DNA of 64,000 bases from Dicyema japonicum (Eukaryota; Dicyemida; Rhombozoa; Dicyemidae): contig RDEW01000002.1 in the NCBI GenBank assembly GCA_011109175.1, positions 1,936,948-2,000,947 of the forward strand, given 5' to 3'. A model generated the notes under the pieces. The model was not told the DNA's origin and searched no databases. It worked only from the letters and a program-made list of their open reading frames with translations. The translations under genes and the position numbers were made by a program. Below, in pieces: positions 11,401-22,095 of the stretch (within the stretch, counting starts at the first letter, position 1; every line of letters begins with the position of its first letter).

Positions 11401-12964
11401 ATGACAAAAACTCCCAGATGTAGTGATTTATTCAAAACATCAAAAAATTTACACTCATATTCCCCCAACAACAAATACCTGGTAGACCATTATTACATCA
11501 CACAGGCATATGCTTTCCAATACAAACTTAACATCATCGATTCTTCCACTTTGCGAATATGCCACGTTTTCTCTTGCTTGGATAAAATACAACTGATTGA
11601 GGTAACTTAATTAGTTAATAAAGTGGTCCCCCAACTCAAAACTGATACTCTGTGGACTCATTGACAGAGGACTTGTTCAAATATTCAAGCTTGATGACTC
11701 GGAGTGGTTCTGCAGGATTGACGAGGGGACTGCCGGTCTCATCACATCACTTTGGGCTCCTGACAGTTGTCATATCCTCACTATGGCTCACCTCTACGTA
11801 TTACTGATGTATTGATGGTTCTCAGAGTAAAATAACAGTATGGTCTCTCACAAATGATGACTTTTACTATATAAAGTGGCCCAAGAGCTGCAAGCAGGGT
11901 TGAATGGTTGGGTTTACTGGAAGGACTTGACTTTTGTAGCGACGGGACTCTCCTGGCCGTTGTGGAAAGACGGGACCTGAAGGATTATATTAGCATCTTC
12001 AGTTGTTTAGGGTGGGAACTCATGAAGACTTTCAAAACAGACAGTGATGAGATTAATGGAGTGAGGTGGTCACCACGTGGTAAAATTATATGTGCTTGGA
12101 CAAATTCACTCAGTGTAGTCGTATTAGTGATCTTTTAGTTCAAAATACTCATGTACACGTGTTCTGGTCACTTAGTTGGGTCATTCTGTCCTAGTCATCA
12201 CATATTTGGAATTAAGGCTGTCACGTGGAATACCTCTGGTCAACTTCTCGCTGTGGGTTCCTTCGACAAAACTGTATGACTGATGAGGCACTCACAGATC
12301 AGAATACTCAATAATCTCACGTGGAAGGTTATTGTAGAGTATACATACAAGCGAAAACTGGGGGAGACTCTGTCGGTATTTTCAAAGAAGTCTCTCCTGA
12401 AGTTGGTCTTCAAAGGATTGACATGATGAATTCTGCAGCTCTCAATCCCTTCTCCACAAAATGTCACGTGGTTGTTATATCCTAGATGAGGTCATATCCA
12501 AGTCTGTCTCCCTTCCAGAAATAAAGAACGACCCCAACAGAGCCACCACAAAGATTGGGACTCATTTCTTGGTGTTCTCCCATTTAGACAAGTACCTAAT
12601 CTCCATTAATGGTTACTTTCTTTGATATGGGAGATTCTATCCCTTCTGTTCTATGGATTTGGTCGATGTCTTCACTACGACTGGTAGCCGTTCTTTGGCA
12701 GATTTATCCTATTAAGGGTTGTTGGGTGCTTATTGTTAGCTGTGTGTTGTCACCCCACGTGTCAGAAGGTTGTTTTGTCAACTGGGGGGTCGAAACTGTA
12801 TGTTTGGGAAGAAGGTGAACCAAATGTTTTGAATTTTTGTGATTTGGGTTGTACTTTATTTTGATGAAGATGACTTTGAGGTTGACTGTTTACGGTGGAA
12901 AGAAGACTCTGATGATTTGGCTGTCAGTGGTCGCACTGGACTTAGAATATTTAATGTTATTTGA
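11401..12964 (+). CDS. WRAP73: WRAP73 (WDR8), WD-repeat protein of the centrosome/spindle pole
   Basis: Eleven exons: 11401-11481, 11506-11601, 11624-11797, 11826-11898, 11924-12114, 12139-12273, 12298-12467, 12491-12611, 12634-12717, 12740-12847 and 12870-12964 (TGA). The ten GT-AG introns are 22-28 bp. The predicted protein is about 442 aa, near the family length of about 460. It aligns end to end: SPNNKYL, GLVQIFKLDDSEW, RIDEGTAGLITSLWAPDS, ITVWSL, DYISIFSCLGWELMKTF, GIKAVTWNTSGQLLAVGSFD, RILNNLTWKVI, SIPSVLWIWSMSSLRLVAVL, STGGSKLYVWEE and VDCLRWKEDSDDLAVSG. The family acts with centrosomal partners such as SSX2IP in spindle and cilium assembly. Exon 7 is one base short: the frame breaks at the G-run 12360-12364, probably a miscalled homopolymer. 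The 3' splice of intron 7 could also leave a 20 bp intron. Confidence 0.9.
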
Positions 12965-13159
12965 CTTTTATATTTTCATTAAATTGGCTTATGTTGCATT
13001 TAACTCGGGGTTCGATCCCAGGTTCACCTACTTGGTCTGAGGATTTCCTTTCTGTTCTCTAACTTTGTCAGTTCCTAGACGCGTCATTGGATCCACTTAA
13101 CTCGCTAGACACCAAATGTCTTGGCAGATATTCAAAGAGGATTCCTCTCTCAAGTGGAG
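12965..13159. other. 3' flank of WRAP73, no gene seen
   Basis: Contains GGGGTTCGATCCC near 13008, a tRNA B-box-like word, but no A box or cloverleaf around it. Confidence 0.35.
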
Positions 13160-13600
13160 GGGTTCCACAATAGCGCAGAGATTGTCAAACTGTGTGCCGC
13201 TTTCTGAATTGATAGCAAAATAACTGAAACCTCATCCCATTGGAGAAAACTAGATAATCCATTTCTTGTGTCACAGTCAGTGGATATTGAGAATTCTGAA
13301 TATATTTTCCAAACATATATCCCAGATTATCTACATAAACACTGACGATTATTTTACAATTCTCAACGACATTTTTATGCGAAACAGTTTTTTCTACTCT
13401 GCATAATATGAAATACAATAAACGGGAAAATTTGAAAAATATTGATGCAGAAATTCGAGTGGCGTTATCAACCATTCGACATTAATAAAAAATTGCCATA
13501 ATAAAAAATTGCCCAAAAAAATTTATTTTTGTTGTTGTTGTTTGCCGTTGATTATTTTTTACGATTAGTGTGCCGCGAGTGCTGGAAGGGTTTATTGACG
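13160..13600 (+). mobile_element. hAT transposon remnant (transposase C-terminus)
   Basis: Starts near GCAGAGATTGTCAAACTGTG, a hAT-like end, and finishes near GTGCCGCGAGTGCTGG. A frame inside ends NIDAEIRVALSTIRH before a stop at about 13484, the typical last residues of hAT transposases (xxLRxALSxIxP). The catalytic part is missing. Confidence 0.5.
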
Positions 13601-14570
13601 AATCGAGTCTAAGAATGATCAAATCTTTCTATCTAACACAGAGCTCCTTGTGAGAGTTGGAAAAACCTACTCAAGACAATTTGAACCAAACACAGGCACT
13701 CCTCAAGGAGACTCCCTCTCGCTATTATTCACAATATACTTGGAGGCGCTATGAGGAACTGAGACCATTATACAAGGAAAAATGAAGAAGTGATTTATGC
13801 TGATGATGTCGACCTAATCTCCGAAGATAAAGAACTCCTGGAACATGGACTAGATAAAGCACCAGATATACTTGGGAAATGGTTTCTCACCGTGAACAGG
13901 GAAAAAACAGAACGGACATAAATAAGACGAATGAATAACTCACACAAAGAGAAATGGAAACACACAAAGAAACTTGGCTCCCAATTAGGAGATAGTGAAG
14001 ATATCATATGGAGAAAAACCATGGCAAACGCGGAAGGGGAATAACATAAAAACAAAGGAAAATGTTATACGACACCTTTATCAAACCAATCCTCCTATAC
14101 AACTCTGGGACCTGGGGCACCTCAAAAGAGGAATTGGAGAGACTAGACTCGTTTCACAGGAATCATCTAAGAAACATAACTGGAGTGTCCTGGCCATTCA
14201 AGATCTCGCGGAAAGGACTGTACAATAAGTGTGACTATACACCAATAAGTCTTGAGATCATTAGCTCCCGTTGGATACTTTTTGGACCCGTCATCCCTCC
14301 TCCCCCGAATATACCATGGAAGATTACTTACTCTTCCCATGTGAAACGCTTTCGTGGAAGACCAAGAACAACCCTCCCGGTCGTTCTACAAGGCGATCTG
14401 AAAGTCGTAAAGAAAACATTGCCATCTGGTGACGACCTGGACACAGAAGGATCTGGCTAAGAACAGAAAAGCCTGGAACAAGCTAACTCTTTCTCTTATA
14501 TTTTTTACTGCACATGCTGGGCTATAATTATTAAGGCTCTCGTGAAAGTGCTAATAATTATAAACCCAGA
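13600..14570 (+). pseudogene. LINE-A copy, RT to 3' end, frameshifted
   Basis: Pieces in order: VRVGKTYSRQFEPNTGTPQG, DVDLISEDKELL-like residues after a broken YADD, LGSQLGDSEDI, then the open piece 14062-14460 with FIKPILLYNSGTWGTSKEEL, LDSFHRNHLRNITGVSWP and RGRPRTTLPVVLQGDL. The 3' end near 14510-14565 reads GCACATGCTGGGCTATAATT and GGCTCTCGTGAAAGTGCTAA, the LINE-A tail shared with the SINE described below. Confidence 0.75.
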
Positions 14571-14639
14571 CCACCCAGTAAATGGAGAGAGCAGATCCGT
14601 GCCTAGATCGCTTGTAGAACAGAGCTGAAGGGTCACATA

Positions 14640-15570
14640 AATACTGTGGTGAGAGGGGTTAAAGGAAAAGCACCGCCTATAGTAAGAGTGTTAAACTCCG
14701 TGTTCCCAAATGGGACCTCAAAGAGTTGAGGGAGCAAAGGTGGAGTTAGAGGAAGCAATAATGATGTATAAAAGGAGACTCTATACACAAGAAAGTCAGT
14801 GTAAGAGAATGAGGGAAAATTATCTGTTTGAGTTTAATCGCAGATTGTTTTACCGTCGCCTACACGAAAATGGCATGTTCCCAACAGGATGCGGCCTGGT
14901 TTTTTGTCGGTTGGCCTAAAAGCTTGTATGCAGAACAATTTCGCCTACGCTAATAACACAGATACAACCGACCCAAATAGGGTTCGGCACACCCGGGGGT
15001 TGTGAAGCAAAGTTCATACTGTCAGAACATTCACCGAAAAGAACGAGAACATTCCTCACGTAATCATCAAAATTGACATTAAAAATGCCTTCAGCTCGAT
15101 ACGACGTGATACAATTCTGGAGGATTGCTTCACATACTACTCATCGATGTACAGCTATATTCATAGCTCGTACGGAAAACCATCCAGTCTGCCCAATATT
15201 ACATTCCATCGTCTTCTGGAGTCCAACAAAAAGACCCACTGGGTTCTGCTTGTTCAGCCTGGGAATTGCCCGTATCACAGGATATTGTCTCTGCTACCTG
15301 AAAATGCAACAGCTCGATGCTATCGATTCCCTCTTCCTGACCACGATTGAACGTATCACCAATGTGAAATTTGACGGCAGAAGGTGCGACCAAGCAACCC
15401 TACCCGTTAGCCTGGGCGGACTGGGAATCCTTTCACCAAAAGATCTGTATTGCAACGCTTATCTGTCCTCTTTGGGCCCCAGTCGACTGCTGATCAGGAT
15501 GATTCTCCAACTCCAAACAGAATCATCTGAAATCACAGATATGGAGATTGAAAGGGATGATGCTTGAGCA
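14640..15570 (+). pseudogene. R2-like (GIRPIAV-type) RT, catalytic half
   Basis: In shifting frames: IIKIDIKNAFSSIRRDTILE near 15070-15120, SSGVQQKDPLGSACS near 15213-15257, then LDAIDSLFLTTIERITNVKF and ATLPVSLGGLGILSPKDLY within 15073-15567. The last block is the known GGLGxxS.. C-terminal signature of this RT family. The catalytic (Y/F)xDD box is not readable. It complements the N-terminal half at 8060-8990 but lies on the other strand. Confidence 0.65.
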
Positions 15571-15950
15571 GAAAGACCGTTACAGGACTATCTGCGAAGA
15601 TAAATATGAGAGAAATCTTATGCAGATCTGAACAGCATAAAATTTTTATCAGATCGGTGCAATATAAAAATTATATATCAAAAAAGCTTCAGCAATGTAA
15701 GATACTAACAATTCCTGATTTCTCAAATAAAAATATTTCGCCAGGAATTAACTCATACCTTCAAAATTGTTGCGGTAGCTCAGCCTCAGTTCAAATGGCG
15801 ATATCTCTTTTGACGAAAATTCTTACAAAAAATCGAAACTTTAAACCTGAAAATGTTCAGGAATATTTAATTTCGTATTACATAAATGATTTCGTTTATT
15901 TTTCCATAATGCAATTTTTCGCAATCAATTTTATTGCAGTTTTACAATAA
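15564..15950 (+). CDS. Unrecognised 128-codon reading frame
   Basis: Begins at ATG within the end of the preceding RT remnant and ends with TAA at 15948-15950. It contains LLTKILTKNRNFKPENVQEY, which recurs in degenerate form at about 5885-5945. No membrane segment or known motif is clear. Because it is repeated and follows an RT remnant, it is more likely part of a mobile element than a host gene. Confidence 0.3.
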   Translation: MSRKTVTGLSAKINMREILCRSEQHKIFIRSVQYKNYISKKLQQCKILTIPDFSNKNISPGINSYLQNCCGSSASVQMAISLLTKILTKNRNFKPENVQEYLISYYINDFVYFSIMQFFAINFIAVLQ

Positions 15951-15959
15951 AAATTGCAG

Positions 15960-16640
15960 ATTTCTGGTTGCCTTCTAATCACAAATACGTTCGATAGATG
16001 AAGTCGCAAAAAATATCAGCGTGGCCATTCAAAATGCTGACAATGTACTTATTCCTCTCTCATCATACACTAATTTCATATCCTCAATTCCCTGACACTC
16101 ATAAAACGAAGAAACCTTATGAAAAGATGCCATCCGACGGACTTGAAATTTTTGAAAACCAACTAAATAAAAGTATCAACCAGACCATAAACGACCACCG
16201 GACTCAGAGATGGCGTCACTTGGTCGAAAAGTTCATTTTATCAATTTTAAAAAACAATAAAAAACTTAAACCAGAGTTGGAAGATGCAAATGGAACCGGT
16301 AATCCTTCTCCAGAACACATTTGTCATATACAACCTAATCTACTTATGAAACATTAGGCTGCCATCAGCTTCAAGACATTCTCTAAACACCTAGATATCA
16401 AAGCACGTGCCCGTAAACCGAAGAAAGAACCCCACCAAGAACTATTCTCAGACAAGCAGGCCTTAGAGGTTATTGCCAGATTAAAGAATTCACAGGTCTG
16501 AGGCCCTGACAAGGTATCTTCAATTCACCTGAAACACCTAAACAAACACGCAATTGGCTACCTCACGCAAATATTTAACCTGTTTATCAATTGCAATATT
16601 ATTCACAAGATTTGGAAGAACTCTGTTATCAAACCAGTTT
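15960..16640 (+). pseudogene. LINE-B linker and RT start
   Basis: Frames read LDIKARARKPKKEPHQELF, ALEVIARLKNSQV then GPDKVSSIHLKHLNKHAIGY and LTQIFNLFINCNIIHKIWKN. This is the GPDxIsxxxLKxLxxxaxxxLtxiFN..iPxxWK block of Jockey/RTE-type LINEs. A stop replaces the Pro before GPD. Confidence 0.6.
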
Positions 16641-16654
16641 TGATGGCTTTAAAA

Positions 16655-17430
16655 CAGGATTTAATGCAGCCCATCACACACGAGAACCACAATCAAAGAG
16701 TTTAAGTACCAATATGGGCACTCCACAAGGAGATTTTTTATCGCCAATTCTACTTATCATATACCTCGAAGCTGCCCTCGAGAGCTAAGCGAAGATATGG
16801 GTCCCAAATACGAAGACACAATCGAATTACTATATGCGGATGATGTAGACATTGTGTCTACTGAACAGGAATTACTTAACCAAATTTTACTCCAAGGCAA
16901 ACTTTTTTAAAATAAATCTGTGCATATACATTAAAAAAACTACATACGAATCGAACAAAAAATCAAGAAATGATAAATGCTGGAGATCTGGATAAGAAGT
17001 ATGTATCACTGAAACTTCGTGTCAGACTATCAGTTTGTTACGACAATATTCCTGAACATGGGGAATTTCGAAAACGATTTAGACTGTGCATATGACTGGA
17101 ATCTACTGCCAGAAAAAATCTCAAACGAAAAACTATATACTCTATGTAAATCTAGACTAATTAGCATAAACGTTATTTTATCGAGATGGCAACTATTTGG
17201 ATATATTTTTAGACTGGACCCGACTATGGAAATATTTCTACTGCGCCGGAAGTCACGGATTTTGAGGCAGACCGAAATACACTTCCAATTTTCTTAAAAG
17301 ATGATTAAGAAACAACAGGTCGTAAATTGGTGACAGCAGACGATCTAGACGATGTTCGAAAAATGGCGAAGAGGATGCCTGCAAATCATGGCTCAAGCGA
17401 AACCTTTTAGTGCTACGTGAAAGAGCACTT
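16655..17430 (+). pseudogene. LINE-A RT fragment joined to LINE-B
   Basis: Starts inside the RT with NMGTPQGDFLSPILLIIYLE (16717-16776), then YADDVDIVSTEQELLNQILL near 16832-16890, and ends with a broken RGR..TLP-like and DDLDD.R.MAKR stretch near 17340-17370. LINE-B linker sequence abuts it at about 16650. Confidence 0.65.
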
Positions 17431-18519
17431 AACTAATCGGTTGACTAATACCCAGGGAGTGAACACAATCGGTTGACTGCCAACCGACTGCCGAAAAATC
17501 AATATGTACGCTTTTCACCTCATACCTGTCACAGAGATCCAAGAATTTTCATTGCTCCTGTCTACAGTCTCCCTCAATTCTTGGATTAATGCTCGACAGG
17601 CTTCTGAATTTCAACTTCCCATGCGAAGAAAGTCCTCACTAAAAGCCTGCATAGCTGAACGTAGGACTCTTGAATTTGGATGTTTCTGTTACAATACTCT
17701 ACCGGCATACTATCTCGCCGGGTGGAAGATACCTCTGTTGATAGGAGATTCGCGTGATCAGAGACTCCACAGACTCAACTCGATGTACCTTAAAACCACA
17801 CATATGATGGGCCCTCATATTAGATCAATCCTCTTACTCACGGAAACTACGACCCGTAGTCGCTGATCCAGATTCCTCCGCGTCTGTGAGGAAGATGGAA
17901 ACCAATTTCCCCAGTCAAAAAAATAGATTGGTAAAAAGTTCCCTTCCCCAATCGAATTCCTCTGCAGAAATAAAAGAAGGCTCTTTCTTACGGAAGTGGG
18001 AACAATGGGGGATCGCAGACGGTGGATGGCTCGATTGATTGCGGGACTTGGAGTTAACTAAATTTCTGAAGTTTTTTGTCTTTCTTTCTCGGTGATCTCT
18101 GGGTCTACAAAAATAAATAATGAATCAATAGAGCACTCTCTTTAACATTGACAAAATTATTAGACAATTTCTCCATTCTGTCGGATCTCTGGGAGCATTC
18201 ACTCTTGGCTTTGACGTTTTTGTTAGTCAAACGAGGTAAAATTTATGGTGTATGGAGCTGAAACACTCTTGCATTAGAAGAGAAGATTCATCCTCTTTCT
18301 CATCCTTTTTGCATTGGTGACTCTCCAGACGACCTGCCCTAAATGAGATCATCAATCTGGAGTCAGTTGAGATTCCGTATCTAATCGAGCCCCAAAGCTT
18401 GACCACGTGGGTAGGAAGAGACCTGATGGAATGACTATTTTCTCATTTTCAAAAGGACCGAGTTTTATTTTTTACGGAAAACAAAATTAAATCAACACTA
18501 CTAACCGCTTCTAAACCTT
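17431..18519. other. Unassigned stretch with one 120-codon frame
   Basis: The open frame 17504-17866 (+) (SLKACIAERRTLEFGCFCYN, then LPAYYLAGW) has no recognisable domain. The remainder contains broken frames only. I see no host gene. Confidence 0.3.
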
Positions 18520-18900
18520 TCTCCTCTTAGAAGAGGAATCGTTGACCTGAAACCCATCCATTCACTCCTCACCTGGGTTGCCTGGAATGTCATCAAACTG
18601 ATTTGCTAATTCCACCAGGTGATTGGTTGCTGTAACCAAATCTTCCTTGATAGTGTGCACCCAATATTTATACTTCACCAACATGCTCTCCAACGTCTTT
18701 GAGGACAACAAATTGAATGCATCGATTGTGATGGCTCCCAAGTGAGTTCCACGTTAGAAGAATAGTTATGATTTTGACTGGAGAGCATACACTAACTTGA
18801 GCTCTCCTGCCAATAAATCATGCTTGTGCAACTTTTCTACTTCAATGTGCTTCAATAATCCTTGAGAAGTAATTAAAATTTCAATAAGTACAATTTCATT
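18520..18900 (-). pseudogene. R2-clade (RPITC-type) LINE C-terminal fragment
   Basis: The minus strand reads VEKLHKHDLLAGELKLVYAL then an ITIDAFNLLSSKTLESMLVK stretch. It parallels VKKFHKYDLLANELEIIHRA at about 27850-27910 (-), the region after the endonuclease of this LINE group. Frames are broken. Confidence 0.5.
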
Positions 18901-18910
18901 CTTCATTTTA

Positions 18911-19219
18911 TTAATAATAAAGCCTTTTCACGAGAGCCATAATATTTATATCTCTGCATAGGCAGGACACACACTTTATTTAAGTAAAGAACAGTTAATT
19001 TTAACTAATCGTAGAACCAAGGAATGATCTTCACTTCTTCTTTTTTTGTGTGTGGGTCCATTCCAGTTCCGCAGTGAGTATCCACTGATGACGGCGTCAC
19101 TCGTCAAACCCTTTCTGCATCGTAGATGCGTGGAACCTTCCACCAGGTGAACAGCAGCGAGAATCGAGCCCGTAACATAAGTCACTTTAGCCCGACACCT
19201 AACCACTACGTCACCCGGG
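18911..19219 (-). repeat. tRNA-derived SINE, copy 1
   Basis: On the minus strand the 5' end (19219) starts GGGTGACGTAGTGGTTAGG, an A-box-like word, followed by GGCTCGATTCTC as B box. A body of about 200 bp is shared with copy 2, then the 3' tail GGCTCTCGTGAAAAGGCTTT and ATTATTAA. The tail matches the 3' end of LINE-A. Target-site duplication not evident. Confidence 0.8.
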
Positions 19220-19226
19220 AAAAACA

Positions 19227-19620
19227 GTGAATAATATTCTTAATTCCCGAGAGTCCATACTAAAAACATATAAAAATTATATTCCTTTAACAAAGACTCG
19301 CAAATTGTTAAAATTTCCTGAACTTGATACTAAGCCTGTTGAATGGATGGATTTGTTGGGATCTAAGGGTACTTTTAATTTGTTTATGTTAGGTGCTTTG
19401 TTAAATGATGGACTCAAATAAAGCACAAAATATTGCTGAAAAGTTGTAATCAGTGATTTCGAGAATTCAAAAGGAATTCTTACAAAATTCAAAAAAAGAC
19501 ATGGTTTTTGAATGCATAAGTTACATGGGAAATACTGACAACCAGCCTGACCTAGAGAGATTTGTAGATCATTTTGAAGAATCCACGCAGCAGGCTTCCT
19601 CAACTGACATTTGTTTAATA
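19227..19620 (+). pseudogene. Tigger/pogo transposase N-terminal (CENP-B-like DNA-binding) fragment
   Basis: The frame carries KTRKLLKFPELDTKPVEWMD, then IAEKL, FENSKGILTKFKKRHGF and MHKLHGK. This follows the CENPB helix-turn-helix layout (A..iA..l...F..S.GWL.rFk.RhgI..~k..Ge) also seen at 42984-44190. Frameshifts are present near 19425 and 19500. Confidence 0.55.
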
Positions 19621-19659
19621 GTTAAAAAAAATATATTTTTTAAAAAAATATAATTAAAA

Positions 19660-19829
19660 AAAAAAAAAAAAATTAATGGTTTTTCAAATAAATTTTTTTT
19701 AAATTTCCAAATTGGCCAAAATAGTACAGGTACATTTTTGGCCAATTTAAGGGACGTACTGTAGTTTTTTATAATTACTGTTTATGCTCTGATTTATTAA
19801 AGCTTGTTCCTTCGCCCCTTGACAAATCC
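19660..19829. other. Low-complexity A/T stretch
   Basis: Runs of A and T at 19620-19710 (for example 16 A near 19656-19671), followed by GGCCAATTT repeated at 19714 and 19740. Nothing else seen. Confidence 0.5.
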
Positions 19830-20800
19830 GTTTCCCCCTCAATTGACTAACAGAAAAATGTCTAACAATTCAAAATAATCGGTAATTATTGAGTTGACAC
19901 ATTTTGTGACCGATTTATTCAATATGGCCATACATGTGATGGGACGTAAACCATTAGACGATCCACAAGCAGACTTTTTGGGCAATAAATGAGTAACTCC
20001 TTTGTAGAACCACATTTCTGGTGAGTATTTTCCGAATTTTTTCACATAGATAATTGTGAAGGGACTCGAACTTCTTAAAAAAGTAACACCACATGATTTC
20101 TAATTTGGTGATTAATTGATAATATTTTTAATAACTCGTAAGCTCCTTTTTTACTTTTTATATTAGTAAGGTGTCAAGATGTCCATCAACTTTACTTTTT
20201 CTCTGATTTTTAGGTCTCTAAAGGTACTGAAAAAGAAAAGGTTATCTTTAAGCTCAGAAATTTTCTTTTTTTCTTTCCACAAGCTCGTGACATTGGATAT
20301 GCCTTTATTAGTGGAGAAACGAGAATTGAATTTCCATCCTCCACGAGGGATCCTTCCAGAACTGGCTTTGGAACATTTAACAACTTCAGTCACCCAATCG
20401 CACTTTTCTAAGTGTTGAACACCAGCGATCATAGCCTTAAGAGGAAGGAGGTGATTAGGCACAGGTCTTCCTTTAAGGTCCTTGAAAAATCTCACGAGGT
20501 TGATGGAGCAAGTCTTCCAACTTTGGGTACTGTATTTTTACTAATTGCTTCAGTAGGAGAGCCAGTTGAATTCCAAATTCGGACTCTATCCAGCCCTCAG
20601 AGATCGACTCCGTTTCATCCCAATCCACTTTGAAACCTGTGAAGAGATGCCAGGGAATTGTCATCGTTCGTGAAAATGCCAATTGTCTCTTGACAGCTGA
20701 GCTTGATTTATTGATAATCTTTTGTTTAAATAAATTTGTAACCCAAAAATTTAAAGTTAATGAAGTCAGGGTTTTCAACCATAAAAGTTGAGGCTCCGTG
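19830..20800 (-). pseudogene. R2-clade (RPITC-type) LINE reverse transcriptase, N-terminal RT blocks
   Basis: The frame 19839-20045 reads YSPEMWFYKGVTHLLPKK then SNGLRPITCMAILNKSVTKC. This is RT block 1-2 of the LINE group with (T)xLLPK...yRPITCxxxxYK. Upstream, 20163-20495 and 20473-20778 (DWDETESISEGWIESEFGIQ, KWFRPGQVFKDLKGRPVPNH-like) are the preceding linker in two frames. It is inactive. Confidence 0.6.
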
Positions 20801-21085
20801 CACCATTTGATCTCAAAACTATCATTAAAGTCGCCTTATTGTCCTTAACTTGATTTGATATCAAAAAGATTACTGTTACTCTTATTTTTGAACGACATTG
20901 GACGCCTAAAATCGTGATACAAATTTACTAATTTTATCATACAAAGGTGAATTTCGTCACAAAACAAGCAGTGGGGCCTCATAAACAAATTTTATAATCC
21001 AAAGTGATAGTGGAACTTATTAAGAGAAAGACAGAAAAAGTCAAACAGTTAGGTGGTCACAGTTCCCGCAATCGACTGAGCCTAA

Positions 21086-21397
21086 TAATAATAATAAAGC
21101 CTTTTCACGAGAGCCATAGTATTTATATCTCCGCATAGGTAGGACACACTTTATTTAAGTAAAGAACAGTTAATTTTAACTAATCGTAGAACCAAGGAAT
21201 CATCTTCACTTCTTTTTTCTTTTTCTTGTGTGAGTGTCCTTTCTAGACAATCCAGTTCCGCAGTGAGTATCCACTGATGACGGCGTCACTCGTCAAACCC
21301 TTTCTGCATCGTAGATGCGTGGAACCTTCCACCAGGTGAACAGCAGCAAGATTCGAACCCGTAGCCTAAGCCCGACAACTAACCACTATGCCACAAC
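21086..21397 (-). repeat. tRNA-derived SINE, copy 2, with target-site duplication
   Basis: On the minus strand the A box TGGCATAGTGG lies at complement 21383-21393 and the B box GGTTCGAATCT at complement 21349-21359. A body of about 230 bp and a GGCTCTCGTGAAAAGGCTTT + (ATT)n tail follow. The flanks TCGACTGAGCCTAA (21072-21085) and TCGACTGGGCCTAA (21398-21411) are a 14 bp duplication with one mismatch. Length 312 bp. The source tRNA cannot be named. Confidence 0.88.
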
Positions 21398-21496
21398 TCG
21401 ACTGGGCCTAAGAATTTTTTGTGTCAAAAAACAGTCATTCTCTCAGTTATTTATGATTATTATTTATAAAAATTAATAATTGTTTTAAATAATATA

Positions 21497-22095
21497 ATGG
21501 TCTTGTGTTGTTGTTAAAAGTAGAAAATAGGACTTGAATTTTCGTTCGAATTGGAGAATGTAAGCAAAATTGTGGTCCCAGATGACTATGACTGGCACAT
21601 TAGGATTAAATGTACTTCCTGTGAGGAAAAATCTGAAAACGGACATTTCATAAAAGTAAACCAGAATGTAAATTATCACCAATTATTTGAGAATATACAA
21701 AAACTGGCCCAGGAACGTGATTGGTCGTGCAATCTCGTCATGTCTTGTAAATTTTGCAGAAAACGGATCACCGTGGGTAACCGGTAGTTATAACCAAGAC
21801 ATCGACCCCGATAGTATCATCCCTTATAGTTATGATAATAACGGAAACTTTCAGACGGTGGTAAAATTCCAACTCAGGGGAGCAGATTTGATCGAATTTA
21901 AATTTAGAGTTTATGGTGGATATTCAATTTAGGGAGATTTTGTTGTGGTTTCTGAGGGAGGGACTGTCTTTGAAGAAGTCTTGTTGGAAGATGGGGTAAA
22001 ATTGGATTTAATTGTAGGAATGGGCTTCGTATGACGAAGAGTTCAACCAGACTGTGTTAGTCATGAATGCTAAATGGAGATTTATTTCTGTATAA
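21497..22095 (+). CDS. CZIB: CZIB / C1orf123-like CXXC zinc-binding protein (UPF0587)
   Basis: Exons: 21497-21499 (ATG alone), 21524-21776, 21799-21908, 21933-21995 and 22018-22095 (TAA). Introns are 24, 22, 24 and 22 bp. The protein starts MKIGLEFSFELENVSKI and has two CXXC pairs, KCTSC and SCKFC, as in the family. It continues GNFQTVVKFQLRGADLIEF, VVVSEGGTVFEEVLLEDG and EWASYDEEF. A further 24 nt at 21668-21691 begins GT and ends AG with no stop. Removing it gives 160 aa, the usual family length; keeping it gives 168. The family is a small conserved eukaryotic zinc protein of poorly defined role. The start is chosen because the split ATG restores the conserved N-terminus. Confidence 0.9.

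Noticed and set aside
12175-12194. A 20 bp GT-AG intron in WRAP73
   Set aside because: Removing it breaks the frame; reading through gives a stretch that aligns with the family without gaps.
11401-12964. First read as eIF2A
   Set aside because: Both are WD-repeat proteins, but exon-by-exon matches (GLVQxxxLxxxEW, ERRDxKDYxSIF, STGGSKLYVW) fit WRAP73.
12997-13030. Possible tRNA (GGGGTTCGATCCC)
   Set aside because: No matching A box or acceptor and anticodon stems around it; the T-stem pairs poorly.
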